Origin: Coriobacteriia bacterium | GTDB taxonomy: Bacteria; Actinomycetota; Coriobacteriia; Coriobacteriales; Eggerthellaceae | Reading direction: 5' to 3' | DNA: 36,290 bases | Assembly: GCA_030523425.1 (NCBI GenBank) | Contig: JAUNIP010000014.1 | Location: 1 to 36,290 of the forward strand | Shown here: positions 24,919 through 31,967 of the stretch, one piece after another | Layout: every line of letters starts with the position of its first letter | How positions within the stretch are numbered: position 1 is the stretch's first letter | Translations under genes and position numbers: made by a program | Notes under the pieces: generated by a model | Database searches by the model: none | What the model was told of the DNA's origin: nothing | What the model saw: only the letters and a program-made list of their open reading frames with translations

Positions 24919-25186
24919 CTGCAGCCACCGCCCGGAGGGCACCCAGCAGGATTTCCCCAAGCCTTCCCTCTGACGTCATGTCGGCATCGCGCATGAACGC
25001 GAACGGGCACCAGACGCAGGCCCCGTGGCACACCCGCGGCGTGCCGCACATGGACGCGGGGCAGATAAGCGGCGGCATATCGCAGCCCCCGTAGGCACCT
25101 TCAACGGACCACGCTTCAGCCACCGCGGCGGCGGCTTCCCCGGTGTAGCCCATCCCGGCAAGCTCTCTTTCTTGGTCTTCGGTCAT
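24905..25186 (-). CDS. Small six-cysteine protein of the element
   Basis: The protein has 93 residues, from ATG 25186 with AAAGGAGAG upstream; the longer frame to 25243 lacks such a site. The N-terminal third is a helix pair (ERELAGMGYTGEAAAAVAEA). Then six Cys fall within 26 residues: positions 35, 42, 47, 53, 57 and 60, ending GACVWCPFAF. This could hold zinc or an iron-sulfur cluster. The rest is an Ala/Leu-rich helix. I know no family with this pattern. It lies 178 bases after the primase gene, probably in the same transcript, and its stop overlaps the following gene. Confidence 0.7.
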   Translation of the reverse strand: MTEDQERELAGMGYTGEAAAAVAEAWSVEGAYGGCDMPPLICPASMCGTPRVCHGACVWCPFAFMRDADMTSEGRLGEILLGALRAVAAGVRA

Positions 25187-25299
25187 TGCGGTTACTCTCC
25201 TTTCGCTGGCGCGGCCCCCGCCGGGCGGGCAGGCCACGCGCAAATTTTCAATTCCTTGTCGGAAGCCCTAAGAGCGGCGCGGTGTTCGTCTGTGCGCGC

Positions 25300-25328
25300 G
25301 CGTTCACCCGCGCGCAGGCGTTCACCCG
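25300..25328. repeat. Direct repeats beside the primase gene, possible origin region
   Basis: GCGTTCACCCG occurs at 25300-25310 and 25318-25328, in a 178-bp gap after the primase gene that also has an AT-rich patch (25242-25256) and a long hairpin. Two repeats are too few to call an iteron origin, but the place is suitable. Confidence 0.3.
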
Positions 25329-25341
25329 TCTTGGGTTCCGG

Positions 25342-25396
25342 CACCGGGACGGGACGAACAGTCTTTATAGGTCTTCGTCCCGTCCCGGTGTTTTTT
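25342..25396 (+). terminator. 17-bp perfect hairpin with T6, opposing the primase gene
   Basis: CACCGGGACGGGACGAA (25342-25358) pairs fully with 25374-25390, and TTTTTT follows on the plus strand. It has the form of a strong terminator for rightward, that is antisense, transcription. The primase gene ends within its loop (TAA at 25365-25367 on the minus strand). No T run follows on the minus side, so the leftward operon need not stop here. It may shield the operon from antisense RNA or be part of an origin. Confidence 0.6.
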
Positions 25397-27515
25397 CCGT
25401 GGCCTGTCCGGCGGCGTTCGCAGCCGGGACGGGCTTCACGAACCAGGCGTTCCCTTCCCTGGTTTTCTCCCAGCCCGGGAGCCGGGACACGGCTTCTGTG
25501 ACCCGCTTCGGGCTGCGCCCATCGGCTTCCACCACGGACGCGAAGGGAATCCCGCCGGGGCTCCCGGCAAGCATGCCTTCGAGTGCGGCCTTCAACGCGC
25601 CGTCACGGTCGGCCTGCTTCGCCTTGGCAGCCTGCCCGCCCCTGCGCCCGCCTAGCTGCGCGGGGGAGGTCGGGGAAAGCCCTTCGAGCTCCCCCATGTG
25701 GTCGGGCACGTGCAAGGGCACCTGGAAGAACAAATCGAAGGTCTTGCTCGGGAATTCCCGAAGCACGCATTCCGCGCGCCAGGCGGAAAGCGGCGCGGCG
25801 GCATCCTCGAAGCGGGCGGCTTGCCTGGGGTGGTCTGCAAGCCACCCCTCACCGGGCTTAAGCTCCATGAGGTCAATTGCTGCGTCCGGGTAGCGTCCGA
25901 AGACACCGGAGCCGCTTCCGCGCTCTATGCCCTTCCGGTCGGAGGTTGTGCCCTTGGCGTGGTGGTGGCTGTAGACCATGGCGGCGCGGCCTGATTCCAG
26001 GCTCACGCGGTCAACGGCGTTCACGAACACGCGCGCATCGTTCGCGCTGTTCTCATCGCCCTCCATGCACTTGTAGAGGGGGTCCAGGATGATGCAGCCG
26101 AAGGAGCCGCGCTCGATTCGCGCCACTATCTGCCCTTCGAGCCGGTTCAGGCCCGCGGCGTATCCGCGCAGGTTCCACGGGACGAAGTTCGCCTTCACCG
26201 TGTCAGAATCGTAGCCCATACGCTCTGCCACCCAGGCAACGCGCTTGAAGAAGCTCGGGGGGTCGAGCTCGAAGTCAACGTAAAGCACGCGGCATTGCTC
26301 GCACTCATGCCCGAACCACGTCCCACCGCAGGCCAGGGCAAGGCCAAGCTCTATCAAAGCCCAGGTCTTGCCCGCCTTGCTGTCGGCGGTGAGGGTCAGG
26401 CTGTGCCCCCGGCGCAGAAGGCCCCTTATCAGCTCCGGAGCGAGCGGCGGGAGGTCGTTCACGTCCAGCACCCCGAAGGGCGGCAGCGGGCGGGAATCGG
26501 CCCCGGTGGCCTTCGTTTCCTGGCCTGAAGCCTTGGCGCGCCCGTACTCCCACGAATCGAAGGAGGGCGCGCCCATGCCGTCCGCGCAAAGGAGCCGTTG
26601 CACGCCGTCCCCGCGCTGCGCCCCGGCAAGGCGGCACAGCCTGCCCGGGTTCTTGTTGGCGGTGTCTACCGCCAGCCCTTCGGCATCGCAGGCGGCGAAG
26701 AGCCGCCCCACGCGCTCCCGGTAGTGGTTGGGGCCTTCGGCATCGACCCGAACCACTGCATGAACAGACTTGCCCCCCGTGTCGGTCAGCGTGGCAATGG
26801 GGAGGTCCAGCCGCTGGCAAAGCTCCACCTGCTGCGCCTGCGGCACTTCGTCCGATTCCACCAGGGCGAAGCGGTGGGCCGCAATGTCGGCGTTCCTATG
26901 CCCCTTGCCGTTGGTCGGGTTGGGGCACAGCCACGCGCCCGCCTGCGGGTTGTAGGAATCGCCCAGAGCGGCACCCAGGCCACCCCCCAGCAGGTCGGCA
27001 CCGTCCAGCAGGCTCAGCCATTCCGAAGCCTTCTTGCACACGCCCTTTTCGGCAGGCTCCCACTTGCCGGAGCCGTCCCGCCTGGGCTTGGCCTTGGTCA
27101 CGATGCAGACGTATTCCCCCGGCTGGAAGAGTGCCCGAATCTGGGCCGCGGCCTGCTGCGCCGGGGTCAGGTCTGGGGGGGTCGGCGGGAGTGTCTTCCC
27201 GGCGCGGCGGCTGGTGCCGAAGTCAAGCCTTGCGCTCATGTCCGGGGGCATCTTCCACCCGGCGTTGAGTGCCACCTTGAAGAGCCATTCGCCCGTGATT
27301 CCGCCACCCTTCCTGAACGTGCGCCACTTGGCGGCGCAGGAATCAGGCCCCGCGGCCCGGTAGCGTCCGGGGTCCCGCGCGCTCCACGCGTCCCAGAGGG
27401 AGCAAGGCGCGCCAAGCTCCTTCAGGGCCTGGCCCGCCTTCAGCCAGTCGGCGTAGTCCAGGGCCGCGGGGTCTATGGCATCCAGCGCGCTTCGCATTTC
27501 TTCCGAATCAGCCAC
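25365..27515 (-). CDS. PriCT / primase-polymerase-like and RecA-type helicase replication protein
   Basis: This 716-residue protein is probably the replication initiator of the element. Residues about 5-70 (MRSALDAIDPAALDYADWLK) match the PriCT-2 domain. A primase-polymerase-like region follows, with ALVESDEVPQ (about 216-225) and TGGKSVHAVVRVDA (about 245-258), the acidic and histidine motifs of such enzymes in phages and islands. The C-terminal half is a RepA/AAA_25 ATPase: Walker A ADSKAGKTW near 375-383, Walker B CIILDPLYK near 475, and the sensor phrase MVYSHHHAKG. The GTG at 27515 overlaps the previous stop by eight bases and keeps the PriCT start; the longer frame up to 27755 only shadows the gene before it. 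An ATG at 27497 is possible. Roles follow from family knowledge, not from tests. Confidence 0.88.
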   Translation of the reverse strand: MADSEEMRSALDAIDPAALDYADWLKAGQALKELGAPCSLWDAWSARDPGRYRAAGPDSCAAKWRTFRKGGGITGEWLFKVALNAGWKMPPDMSARLDFGTSRRAGKTLPPTPPDLTPAQQAAAQIRALFQPGEYVCIVTKAKPRRDGSGKWEPAEKGVCKKASEWLSLLDGADLLGGGLGAALGDSYNPQAGAWLCPNPTNGKGHRNADIAAHRFALVESDEVPQAQQVELCQRLDLPIATLTDTGGKSVHAVVRVDAEGPNHYRERVGRLFAACDAEGLAVDTANKNPGRLCRLAGAQRGDGVQRLLCADGMGAPSFDSWEYGRAKASGQETKATGADSRPLPPFGVLDVNDLPPLAPELIRGLLRRGHSLTLTADSKAGKTWALIELGLALACGGTWFGHECEQCRVLYVDFELDPPSFFKRVAWVAERMGYDSDTVKANFVPWNLRGYAAGLNRLEGQIVARIERGSFGCIILDPLYKCMEGDENSANDARVFVNAVDRVSLESGRAAMVYSHHHAKGTTSDRKGIERGSGSGVFGRYPDAAIDLMELKPGEGWLADHPRQAARFEDAAAPLSAWRAECVLREFPSKTFDLFFQVPLHVPDHMGELEGLSPTSPAQLGGRRGGQAAKAKQADRDGALKAALEGMLAGSPGGIPFASVVEADGRSPKRVTEAVSRLPGWEKTREGNAWFVKPVPAANAAGQATEKTPGRDEDL

Positions 27516-27951
27516 GGCGCACCACGTCCCAAGGCATGCCGGGGCCATCGAAGCGGGAGGGGCGCAGCTCTGCCCGGACACGTCCGGCGGCTTCGAATTC
27601 ACCCTGGGCCAGCAGGTCGGCTTCGATGATGCGGCCCCAGGCGGGCACAAGCGTGTGCGAATAGCAGGTTCGCTTGCCGCTTTCGTCTGTGAAATCCTTC
27701 CCCCGGGCCACGCGCACAGCGTCTTGCGCGCTTGGCCTGCGGTCGGCCCTCGCATCTGCGATTACAAGCCCCCGGACGAACGCCCACGCCTGCGGGTTGC
27801 CCTTGGTCCAGTTGACGGCGCGCCAGGCTGCAAGGCGGGTGGTATCATTTACAACGTTGGGTTCGCTATTGCTGTTCCCAGCTTCGGGGCCGTTGCTGTG
27901 GGTGGTTTGGCGATTGTTCACAGCTTCGGCCTTTTTCTCTGTCTTTCCCAT
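27508..27951 (-). CDS. Uncharacterised protein between the AlpA-like gene and the primase gene
   Basis: This 147-residue protein starts at an ATG sharing one base with the previous stop (TAATG) and overlaps the next gene, so it is translated as part of the operon. The first 40 residues are polar and Asn-rich, probably disordered. The rest is helical with an acidic/basic mix (TRLAAWRAVNWTKGNPQAWA) and an alanine-rich stretch near the end. I see no known domain. Position in a replication operon suggests an accessory or loader role, which is inference only. Confidence 0.75.
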   Translation of the reverse strand: MGKTEKKAEAVNNRQTTHSNGPEAGNSNSEPNVVNDTTRLAAWRAVNWTKGNPQAWAFVRGLVIADARADRRPSAQDAVRVARGKDFTDESGKRTCYSHTLVPAWGRIIEADLLAQGEFEAAGRVRAELRPSRFDGPGMPWDVVRRG

Positions 27952-28142
27952 TATTCCCCCTCACCCAGAAGGCGAAGAAGCGCGGCCTTGGTCACGACAA
28001 CGCGCCTACCGATTCGCGCGCCCTGCAACTGCCCGCGCTCGATAAGGCGGTAAAGCGTCTTCGGGCTTACGCCAACCAGCTTCGCCGCATCGGGGACGTT
28101 TAGAACGTCCGGTTGGTCTGTCAGAAGGTCGGTCTTGCTCAT
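27951..28142 (-). CDS. AlpA/Xis-like helix-turn-helix protein
   Basis: This 63-residue protein of the HTH_17 (excisionase-like, MerR-related) family reads NVPDAAKLVGVSPKTLYRLI, followed by a wing GRRVVVTKAALLRLL. In islands such proteins either steer the integrase to excision or activate the integrase and replication genes. It is the first gene of the leftward operon. The ATG at 28142 follows AAAGGAG. It is divergent from the zinc-ribbon and integrase genes across 124 bp. Confidence 0.9.
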   Translation of the reverse strand: MSKTDLLTDQPDVLNVPDAAKLVGVSPKTLYRLIERGQLQGARIGRRVVVTKAALLRLLGEGE

Positions 28143-28181
28143 TTTTCTTGCTCCTTTTCTCTAGGACTTCTTTACCCGCTC

Positions 28182-28210
28182 TTGCCACGGGTTGCCCTTT
28201 ATGGTAGTCT
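28182..28210 (+). promoter_or_regulatory. Candidate promoter of the zinc-ribbon and integrase unit
   Basis: TTGCCA (28182-28187) and TAGTCT (28205-28210) stand 17 bases apart in the divergent region. The -35 is good, the -10 weak, which suits a regulated promoter. I saw no clear promoter for the leftward operon. Confidence 0.4.
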
Positions 28211-28266
28211 TTTCAGCGTCGGGGTTAAACGGGTCTTTTGCATGACGTTCAGAAGGAAGAAGAAAA

Positions 28267-29298
28267 ATGGTCGAGTACAACGTATTGAGCGGGAACGGTC
28301 ACTTCAGCCGCGAAGAGTACGTTCGCTTTTCGAAGAAAGCGTTCGAAACGGAAGACTGGGAACGCGCTCTTGGTACGCCCCTGCGAAGGCCGTACACCTT
28401 CGAAGACGTGGAACGCTGGGCGCAGCCCATGGGGACACCGGAACAGGAAGCGGCCCTTTGCGAAAAGCTGGTGGACGGGTATTTTTTGAGCGGCTTCTTC
28501 CCCTGGGCCGAAGCAGACCGGGCAGAAGCATCGACCAGCGCGGAAGCGGCTGAACAGGTTCGCCGTCTGCTTATCCTCGCGCTTCGCCTTCGCCTTCTGC
28601 TTCAAGACCGGGGGGGAGCAATCGGCGAAGAAGACCTTCGCCCCCTGGGCTTCGCCTTCGGCAAGCCGGACGGCGCGCAGCGAATCGCCCCTTGCTGGTC
28701 TTTCCGCATCCCGGCGAAGGGTCGAAGCTATTCCGCCCTTCTGGAAAGCTACTACACCCGGCTTCTTCCTCGAATCCTCGAAGGCGAAGGCCAGAAGGGC
28801 CGCAACGTAATGCGCAGGCTCGAATTCCGCTGGGACGGCGAAGAAGCCCTTCTTCTGCTTTCCCTGGGCCTGGATAGCGCGAAGGGTTGGCCTGCGGCCT
28901 GCGCGGAAGCCCTTCTGGAAACTCTCTGTGATTTGCACCTGACCCGCGTCACCGTCTGCGCTTCCGTTGCGCACGGCATCGGGTTGCAGACCACAGACGG
29001 GCTTACCGCGCTTTGGGTGGCCCTGGCGCAATCCTTCACAAGCGGAAGGCTGGGCCAGTGCCCCGTATGCGGAAAGTTCTTCAGGGCAACGAGCGAACGG
29101 AAGAACAAGCGCGTCTATTGCGAATCGGGCGGCGGCTGCGCCCAGGCCGCGGCAAGGACGCGCGCATTCGCCGCGGCCTGCGAAGCGGGAACACCGCCCA
29201 GGGAAGCGGCAAGGGGCATCAGCGTGCAAACCGCCCTGAAGACCATGGGCAAGCTCGGAATCACGCGGCTTGAAGGCATCGACTACGGCGAAGAGTAG
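28267..29298 (+). CDS. Uncharacterised zinc-ribbon protein cotranscribed with the integrase
   Basis: This 343-residue soluble protein has a C-terminal zinc ribbon: Cys265 and Cys268 (CPVCGKFF), then Cys285 and Cys291, with a basic stretch between (SERKNKRVY). The ending resembles the CGNR-type or DUF6076-like fingers of some actinobacterial regulators, but I cannot place it firmly. The first 250 residues are helical with Leu-rich repeats (RRLLILALRLRLLL) and no known domain. It starts at ATG 28267 after GAAGGAAGAAG and ends 15 bases before the integrase. It sits where the repressor of a satellite would lie, opposite the replication operon; a repressor role is a testable guess. An alternative is an accessory factor for integration. 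Confidence 0.8.
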   Translation: MVEYNVLSGNGHFSREEYVRFSKKAFETEDWERALGTPLRRPYTFEDVERWAQPMGTPEQEAALCEKLVDGYFLSGFFPWAEADRAEASTSAEAAEQVRRLLILALRLRLLLQDRGGAIGEEDLRPLGFAFGKPDGAQRIAPCWSFRIPAKGRSYSALLESYYTRLLPRILEGEGQKGRNVMRRLEFRWDGEEALLLLSLGLDSAKGWPAACAEALLETLCDLHLTRVTVCASVAHGIGLQTTDGLTALWVALAQSFTSGRLGQCPVCGKFFRATSERKNKRVYCESGGGCAQAAARTRAFAAACEAGTPPREAARGISVQTALKTMGKLGITRLEGIDYGEE

Positions 29299-29313
29299 GA
29301 AGGAGAAAAGGAA

Positions 29314-30711
29314 GTGGCACGGAAGAAGAAAGACCTGAAGCAATACGGGGCCGGGACGGTAAAGCCCGTTCTTGGCAAGGACGGCGCGCAGAAGACGGGC
29401 AAGAGCGGCGGCTTGCTGTGGGCTGTCCGAATCAGCCTTGGGACAGACCCCGTGACCAAGGTCGTTCGCCAGAAGCAGGAACGCTTCGAGGGCACGGAAA
29501 AACAGGCATACGACCACGCGGCGGCAATGCGCGAGGAAGCGAGCGGGAAGGGCCTTCGCACCGAAGACCAAGCCCAGACCTTCAGCGGCTTCATTCCCAT
29601 CTGGGCGGCATCGCTCCGGCTGAAGAACCGCGCGAACGAAAAGACCATAGCGGACTACCTGCAAAAGCTGGCGCACATGGAAAGGTACATCGGAAAGAAG
29701 CGAATGGAGGAAGTAACGGAACGGGACATTGAAGCCGCCTTGGTCAGCCTGAAAAACGAAGTGCAGGTGAACCCCAGCACCGGACGGAAGACCACGCTCG
29801 GAAATTCCTCGCTCCACAAGGTCTACCAGTTCACGAAGCGCGTCTTCAAGTTCGCCCACGTCCGCGGCTACATAAGCCGGAACCCCTTCGAGCTGGTGGA
29901 CGCGCCCACCCCGGACAAGGCCCGCAGGCGTTCGCTAACCGTGGAGGAATGCCGCACCCTGCGCGCGAAGATGGACGAAAAAGAAGCGGCCCTTCTGGAA
30001 GAGTACGGCGCAAAGGAGCAACGCCAGACGGCACACGGGAACCTGTTCGGGCGCGGGAACGTCTTCGGGCTTGCCAACCTTTCCGCCCTCATGGGCGTTC
30101 GAATCGCGGCGGCAACCGGAATGCGCCGGGGCGAGGTCTGCGCCCTGCTTTGGGAAGCCGTGGACTTGGAGCGCGGAACGGTCGAGGTATGCCGCACACT
30201 GACCGAAGAAATGGTGGTGAAGGACCCGAAGACGAAGGCGGGCTTCCGAACCATCACGCTAGACGCGGACACCCTGGAAAAGCTTCGCTGGTGGAAGGCC
30301 CGGCAAAAGGCAATGCTCCTTTGCGTGCAGACGTTGGAGGAAGGCGCGCTGGTGTTCGCCAAGCAGACCACGACAACGCCCGTGGTCTGCAACGGCGAAG
30401 GGGGGCTTTTCGACCCAACGCACTTCGAACGCTTCTGGCTGGCCTTCCGCAAGGAAGCGGGCTTTCCTGATTTGAAGCTCCACGAGCTGCGCCACACGGC
30501 GGCAACCATGCAGCTTTCGAGCGGCATCGACATTGCCACGGTCAGCCGCAGGCTGGGCCACAGCAAGGCTTCGACCACCCTCGATTTCTACGCCCACGCC
30601 CTGCCCACCAACGATGAAAAGGCGGCGGACGTTATGGCCCGGGTCTATGCGGCGAAGCCCCAGCCCGTCTTAGTCCAGGCGGGCATAAAGAGGGAGCGGG
30701 GAACCGCCTAA
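29314..30711 (+). CDS. int: Tyrosine-recombinase integrase
   Basis: This 465-residue integrase should catalyse insertion into and excision from tRNA-Phe. The N-terminus (about 1-85) is a basic arm-binding domain with the phrase SGGLLWAVRISLG. A core-binding SAM-like domain spans about 90-190. The catalytic domain shows Arg271 (ATGMRRGEVCAL), Lys308, His390 and Arg393 (LHELRHTAA), His416 (RLGHSKAS) and the nucleophile Tyr426 (DFYAHAL), so the set is complete. The GTG start at 29314 follows AGGAGAAAAGG. A terminator overlaps the stop codon. The gene lies next to the tRNA end of the element, as is usual. Confidence 0.96.
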   Translation: MARKKKDLKQYGAGTVKPVLGKDGAQKTGKSGGLLWAVRISLGTDPVTKVVRQKQERFEGTEKQAYDHAAAMREEASGKGLRTEDQAQTFSGFIPIWAASLRLKNRANEKTIADYLQKLAHMERYIGKKRMEEVTERDIEAALVSLKNEVQVNPSTGRKTTLGNSSLHKVYQFTKRVFKFAHVRGYISRNPFELVDAPTPDKARRRSLTVEECRTLRAKMDEKEAALLEEYGAKEQRQTAHGNLFGRGNVFGLANLSALMGVRIAAATGMRRGEVCALLWEAVDLERGTVEVCRTLTEEMVVKDPKTKAGFRTITLDADTLEKLRWWKARQKAMLLCVQTLEEGALVFAKQTTTTPVVCNGEGGLFDPTHFERFWLAFRKEAGFPDLKLHELRHTAATMQLSSGIDIATVSRRLGHSKASTTLDFYAHALPTNDEKAADVMARVYAAKPQPVLVQAGIKRERGTA

Positions 30712-30724
30712 AAGGCGGCTTTTT
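30704..30724 (+). terminator. Integrase terminator
   Basis: CCGCC-TAAAA-GGCGG is followed by CTTTTT. The loop contains the integrase stop codon. It prevents reading into the convergent tRNA-Phe. Confidence 0.8.
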
Positions 30725-30729
30725 GGTGC

Positions 30730-30753
30730 AACATTTGCACCAACTTTTGCACC
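30730..30753. repeat. Two adjacent 12-bp repeats, right integrase arm-site candidate
   Basis: AACATTTGCACC and AACTTTTGCACC stand side by side 50 bp inside the right att copy. They match the left pair in sequence and direction. The first copy with its flank also forms GGTGCAA-CAT-TTGCACC, an inverted repeat. Confidence 0.65.
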
Positions 30754-30763
30754 GGACAAAAAG

Positions 30764-30797
30764 AAATGTGGGAAGCCCGAAAAAACAGGCTCCCCAC
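30764..30797 (-). terminator. Element-borne terminator for tRNA-Phe
   Basis: On the minus strand GTGGGGAGCCTG pairs with CGGGCTTCCCAC across a TTTTTT loop (stem at 30768-30797), then ATTTCTTTTT follows. It lies ten bases beyond the tRNA CCA end and replaces the terminator now at 23748-23770. Confidence 0.8.
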
Positions 30798-30803
30798 CTG
30801 GGG

Positions 30804-30883
<80 letters not shown>

Positions 30884-30888
30884 ATGGT

Positions 30889-30904
30889 GCACTTTGTTAA
30901 GTGC
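30889..30904 (-). other. Hairpin in the tRNA-Phe leader
   Basis: On the minus strand, GCACTT-AACA-AAGTGC forms a perfect 6-bp stem between the promoter and the tRNA. It may guide 5' processing of the precursor. Confidence 0.4.
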
Positions 30905-30912
30905 GAGTTGAT

Positions 30913-30941
30913 ATGATAACCGCTAACGCGCAGCACGTCAA
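30913..30941 (-). promoter_or_regulatory. tRNA-Phe promoter
   Basis: TTGACG (30936-30941) and TATCAT (30913-30918) are 17 bases apart on the minus strand, close to consensus. Transcription would start near 30905, about 22 bases before the tRNA. Confidence 0.85.
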
Positions 30942-30967
30942 GAGGAAAAAGCGCACCACCCATCGCA

Positions 30968-31015
30968 CCACTTTTCGGTATTCAATCACGAAAGTGAGTA
31001 AGTTCCGAAAGGTGG
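30968..31015. other. Inverted repeat downstream of the aldolase gene
   Basis: CCACTTTTCGG (30968-30978) and CCGAAAGGTGG (31005-31015) form an 11-bp imperfect inverted repeat with one mismatch and a 26-base spacer. It lies between the aldolase stop and the tRNA promoter. There is no T run, so it is at best a weak terminator. Confidence 0.3.
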
Positions 31016-31031
31016 ACAAGATAGCGTCTGG

Positions 31032-31964
31032 TTACTCAGCGTGCTCTAGCAGGCTCTCATCCACGTCCAGCCCGTAGCGCTGGGCAATTTCGCGAAGACC
31101 CTCTAGGGGAATCTGCGTCAGGCCTTCGCTGGAGCCGCCATTGGCGGCGCGCGCCTTCAAGGCCACTTCGGCGGCTTTTTCCAGGGTGTGGACCAGGCCG
31201 AACGCCGCGTCGAAGCTTTCGGCGCAGCAGAAGATGCCGTGGTTTTGGGCCACCACTGCGTCCGAACTTTCCATGGCCTGTGCGCAGGCCGCAGCCAGCT
31301 CCAGCGTTCCCGGGCAATGCCACGGCACCACCGCAACGCCGCGCGGGACCACAATGATGGCTTCGGCCAGGCTGCGCCACAGCAAGCGCGTGAAGGCGGC
31401 ACCGTTGGCGGGCCCGCAGCAGGTCAGCGCCATCAGCGAAGCCGGATGTGCGTGATACACCACCTTTGCTTCGGCGTTGCGGACACGGGCCGCCAGCAAG
31501 CATGCCAGGTGAAGGTCCAGTTCGCTGGTGGGTTTCGCCGCATTCTTCAGGCCCCACACCACGCGCCAGCTGCCGCCGTCGCCTGCAATCTCAACAATGC
31601 CCACATTGGCTGCCGGATCCACGTTCACGTTGCGAAAGTGCTTGCCCGACCCCGTTACCAAGAAATACTGCCCCGCAACGCCAGGCTGCGGCTGCGCCAA
31701 GGCAACCCAGGAACCCGGCGTGGTGTAGAAAAACTGCCGGCACCCGTCCACTTCGGCAGCGCCCAAAGCGTAACTCAGGTTCCCGCCGTTCGCTTCGTGC
31801 CAGCCTTGGCAAAACGCGTCTTCGCACAGACGCACGAAATCCTTCACGAACGCCTGCTGCTCCACCGCCAGGCCCGAAACGGCGCCTTTAGCTGCGGCAA
31901 CGCCACGATCGGCCGCGGCCATGCCCTTGTCGAACACATCTTGCGCAGCGTCGAAGAACCCCAT
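31032..31964 (-). CDS. Rhamnulose-1-phosphate aldolase-like class II aldolase with N-terminal extension
   Basis: This 310-residue protein resembles E. coli RhaD, the zinc enzyme that splits rhamnulose 1-phosphate to dihydroxyacetone phosphate and lactaldehyde. Shared phrases include EANGGNLSY, FLVTGSGKHFRNV and WGLKNAAKPTSEL. Metal ligands or catalytic residues are visible as Glu149, His171 and His173 (YHAHPASL) and His242 (AQNHGIFC). About 30 residues precede the RhaD start: an Ala/Asp/Lys-rich amphipathic helix (FDAAQDVFDKGMAAADRGVA). No isomerase, kinase or transporter for rhamnose is nearby, so the substrate may differ. Its ATG follows GGAAGGGGAG and is three bases after the radical SAM gene, so both share a transcript. 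Close to RhaD by motifs, hence a likely rhaD, but I leave the symbol blank. Confidence 0.87.
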   Translation of the reverse strand: MGFFDAAQDVFDKGMAAADRGVAAAKGAVSGLAVEQQAFVKDFVRLCEDAFCQGWHEANGGNLSYALGAAEVDGCRQFFYTTPGSWVALAQPQPGVAGQYFLVTGSGKHFRNVNVDPAANVGIVEIAGDGGSWRVVWGLKNAAKPTSELDLHLACLLAARVRNAEAKVVYHAHPASLMALTCCGPANGAAFTRLLWRSLAEAIIVVPRGVAVVPWHCPGTLELAAACAQAMESSDAVVAQNHGIFCCAESFDAAFGLVHTLEKAAEVALKARAANGGSSEGLTQIPLEGLREIAQRYGLDVDESLLEHAE

Positions 31965-31967
31965 GCG

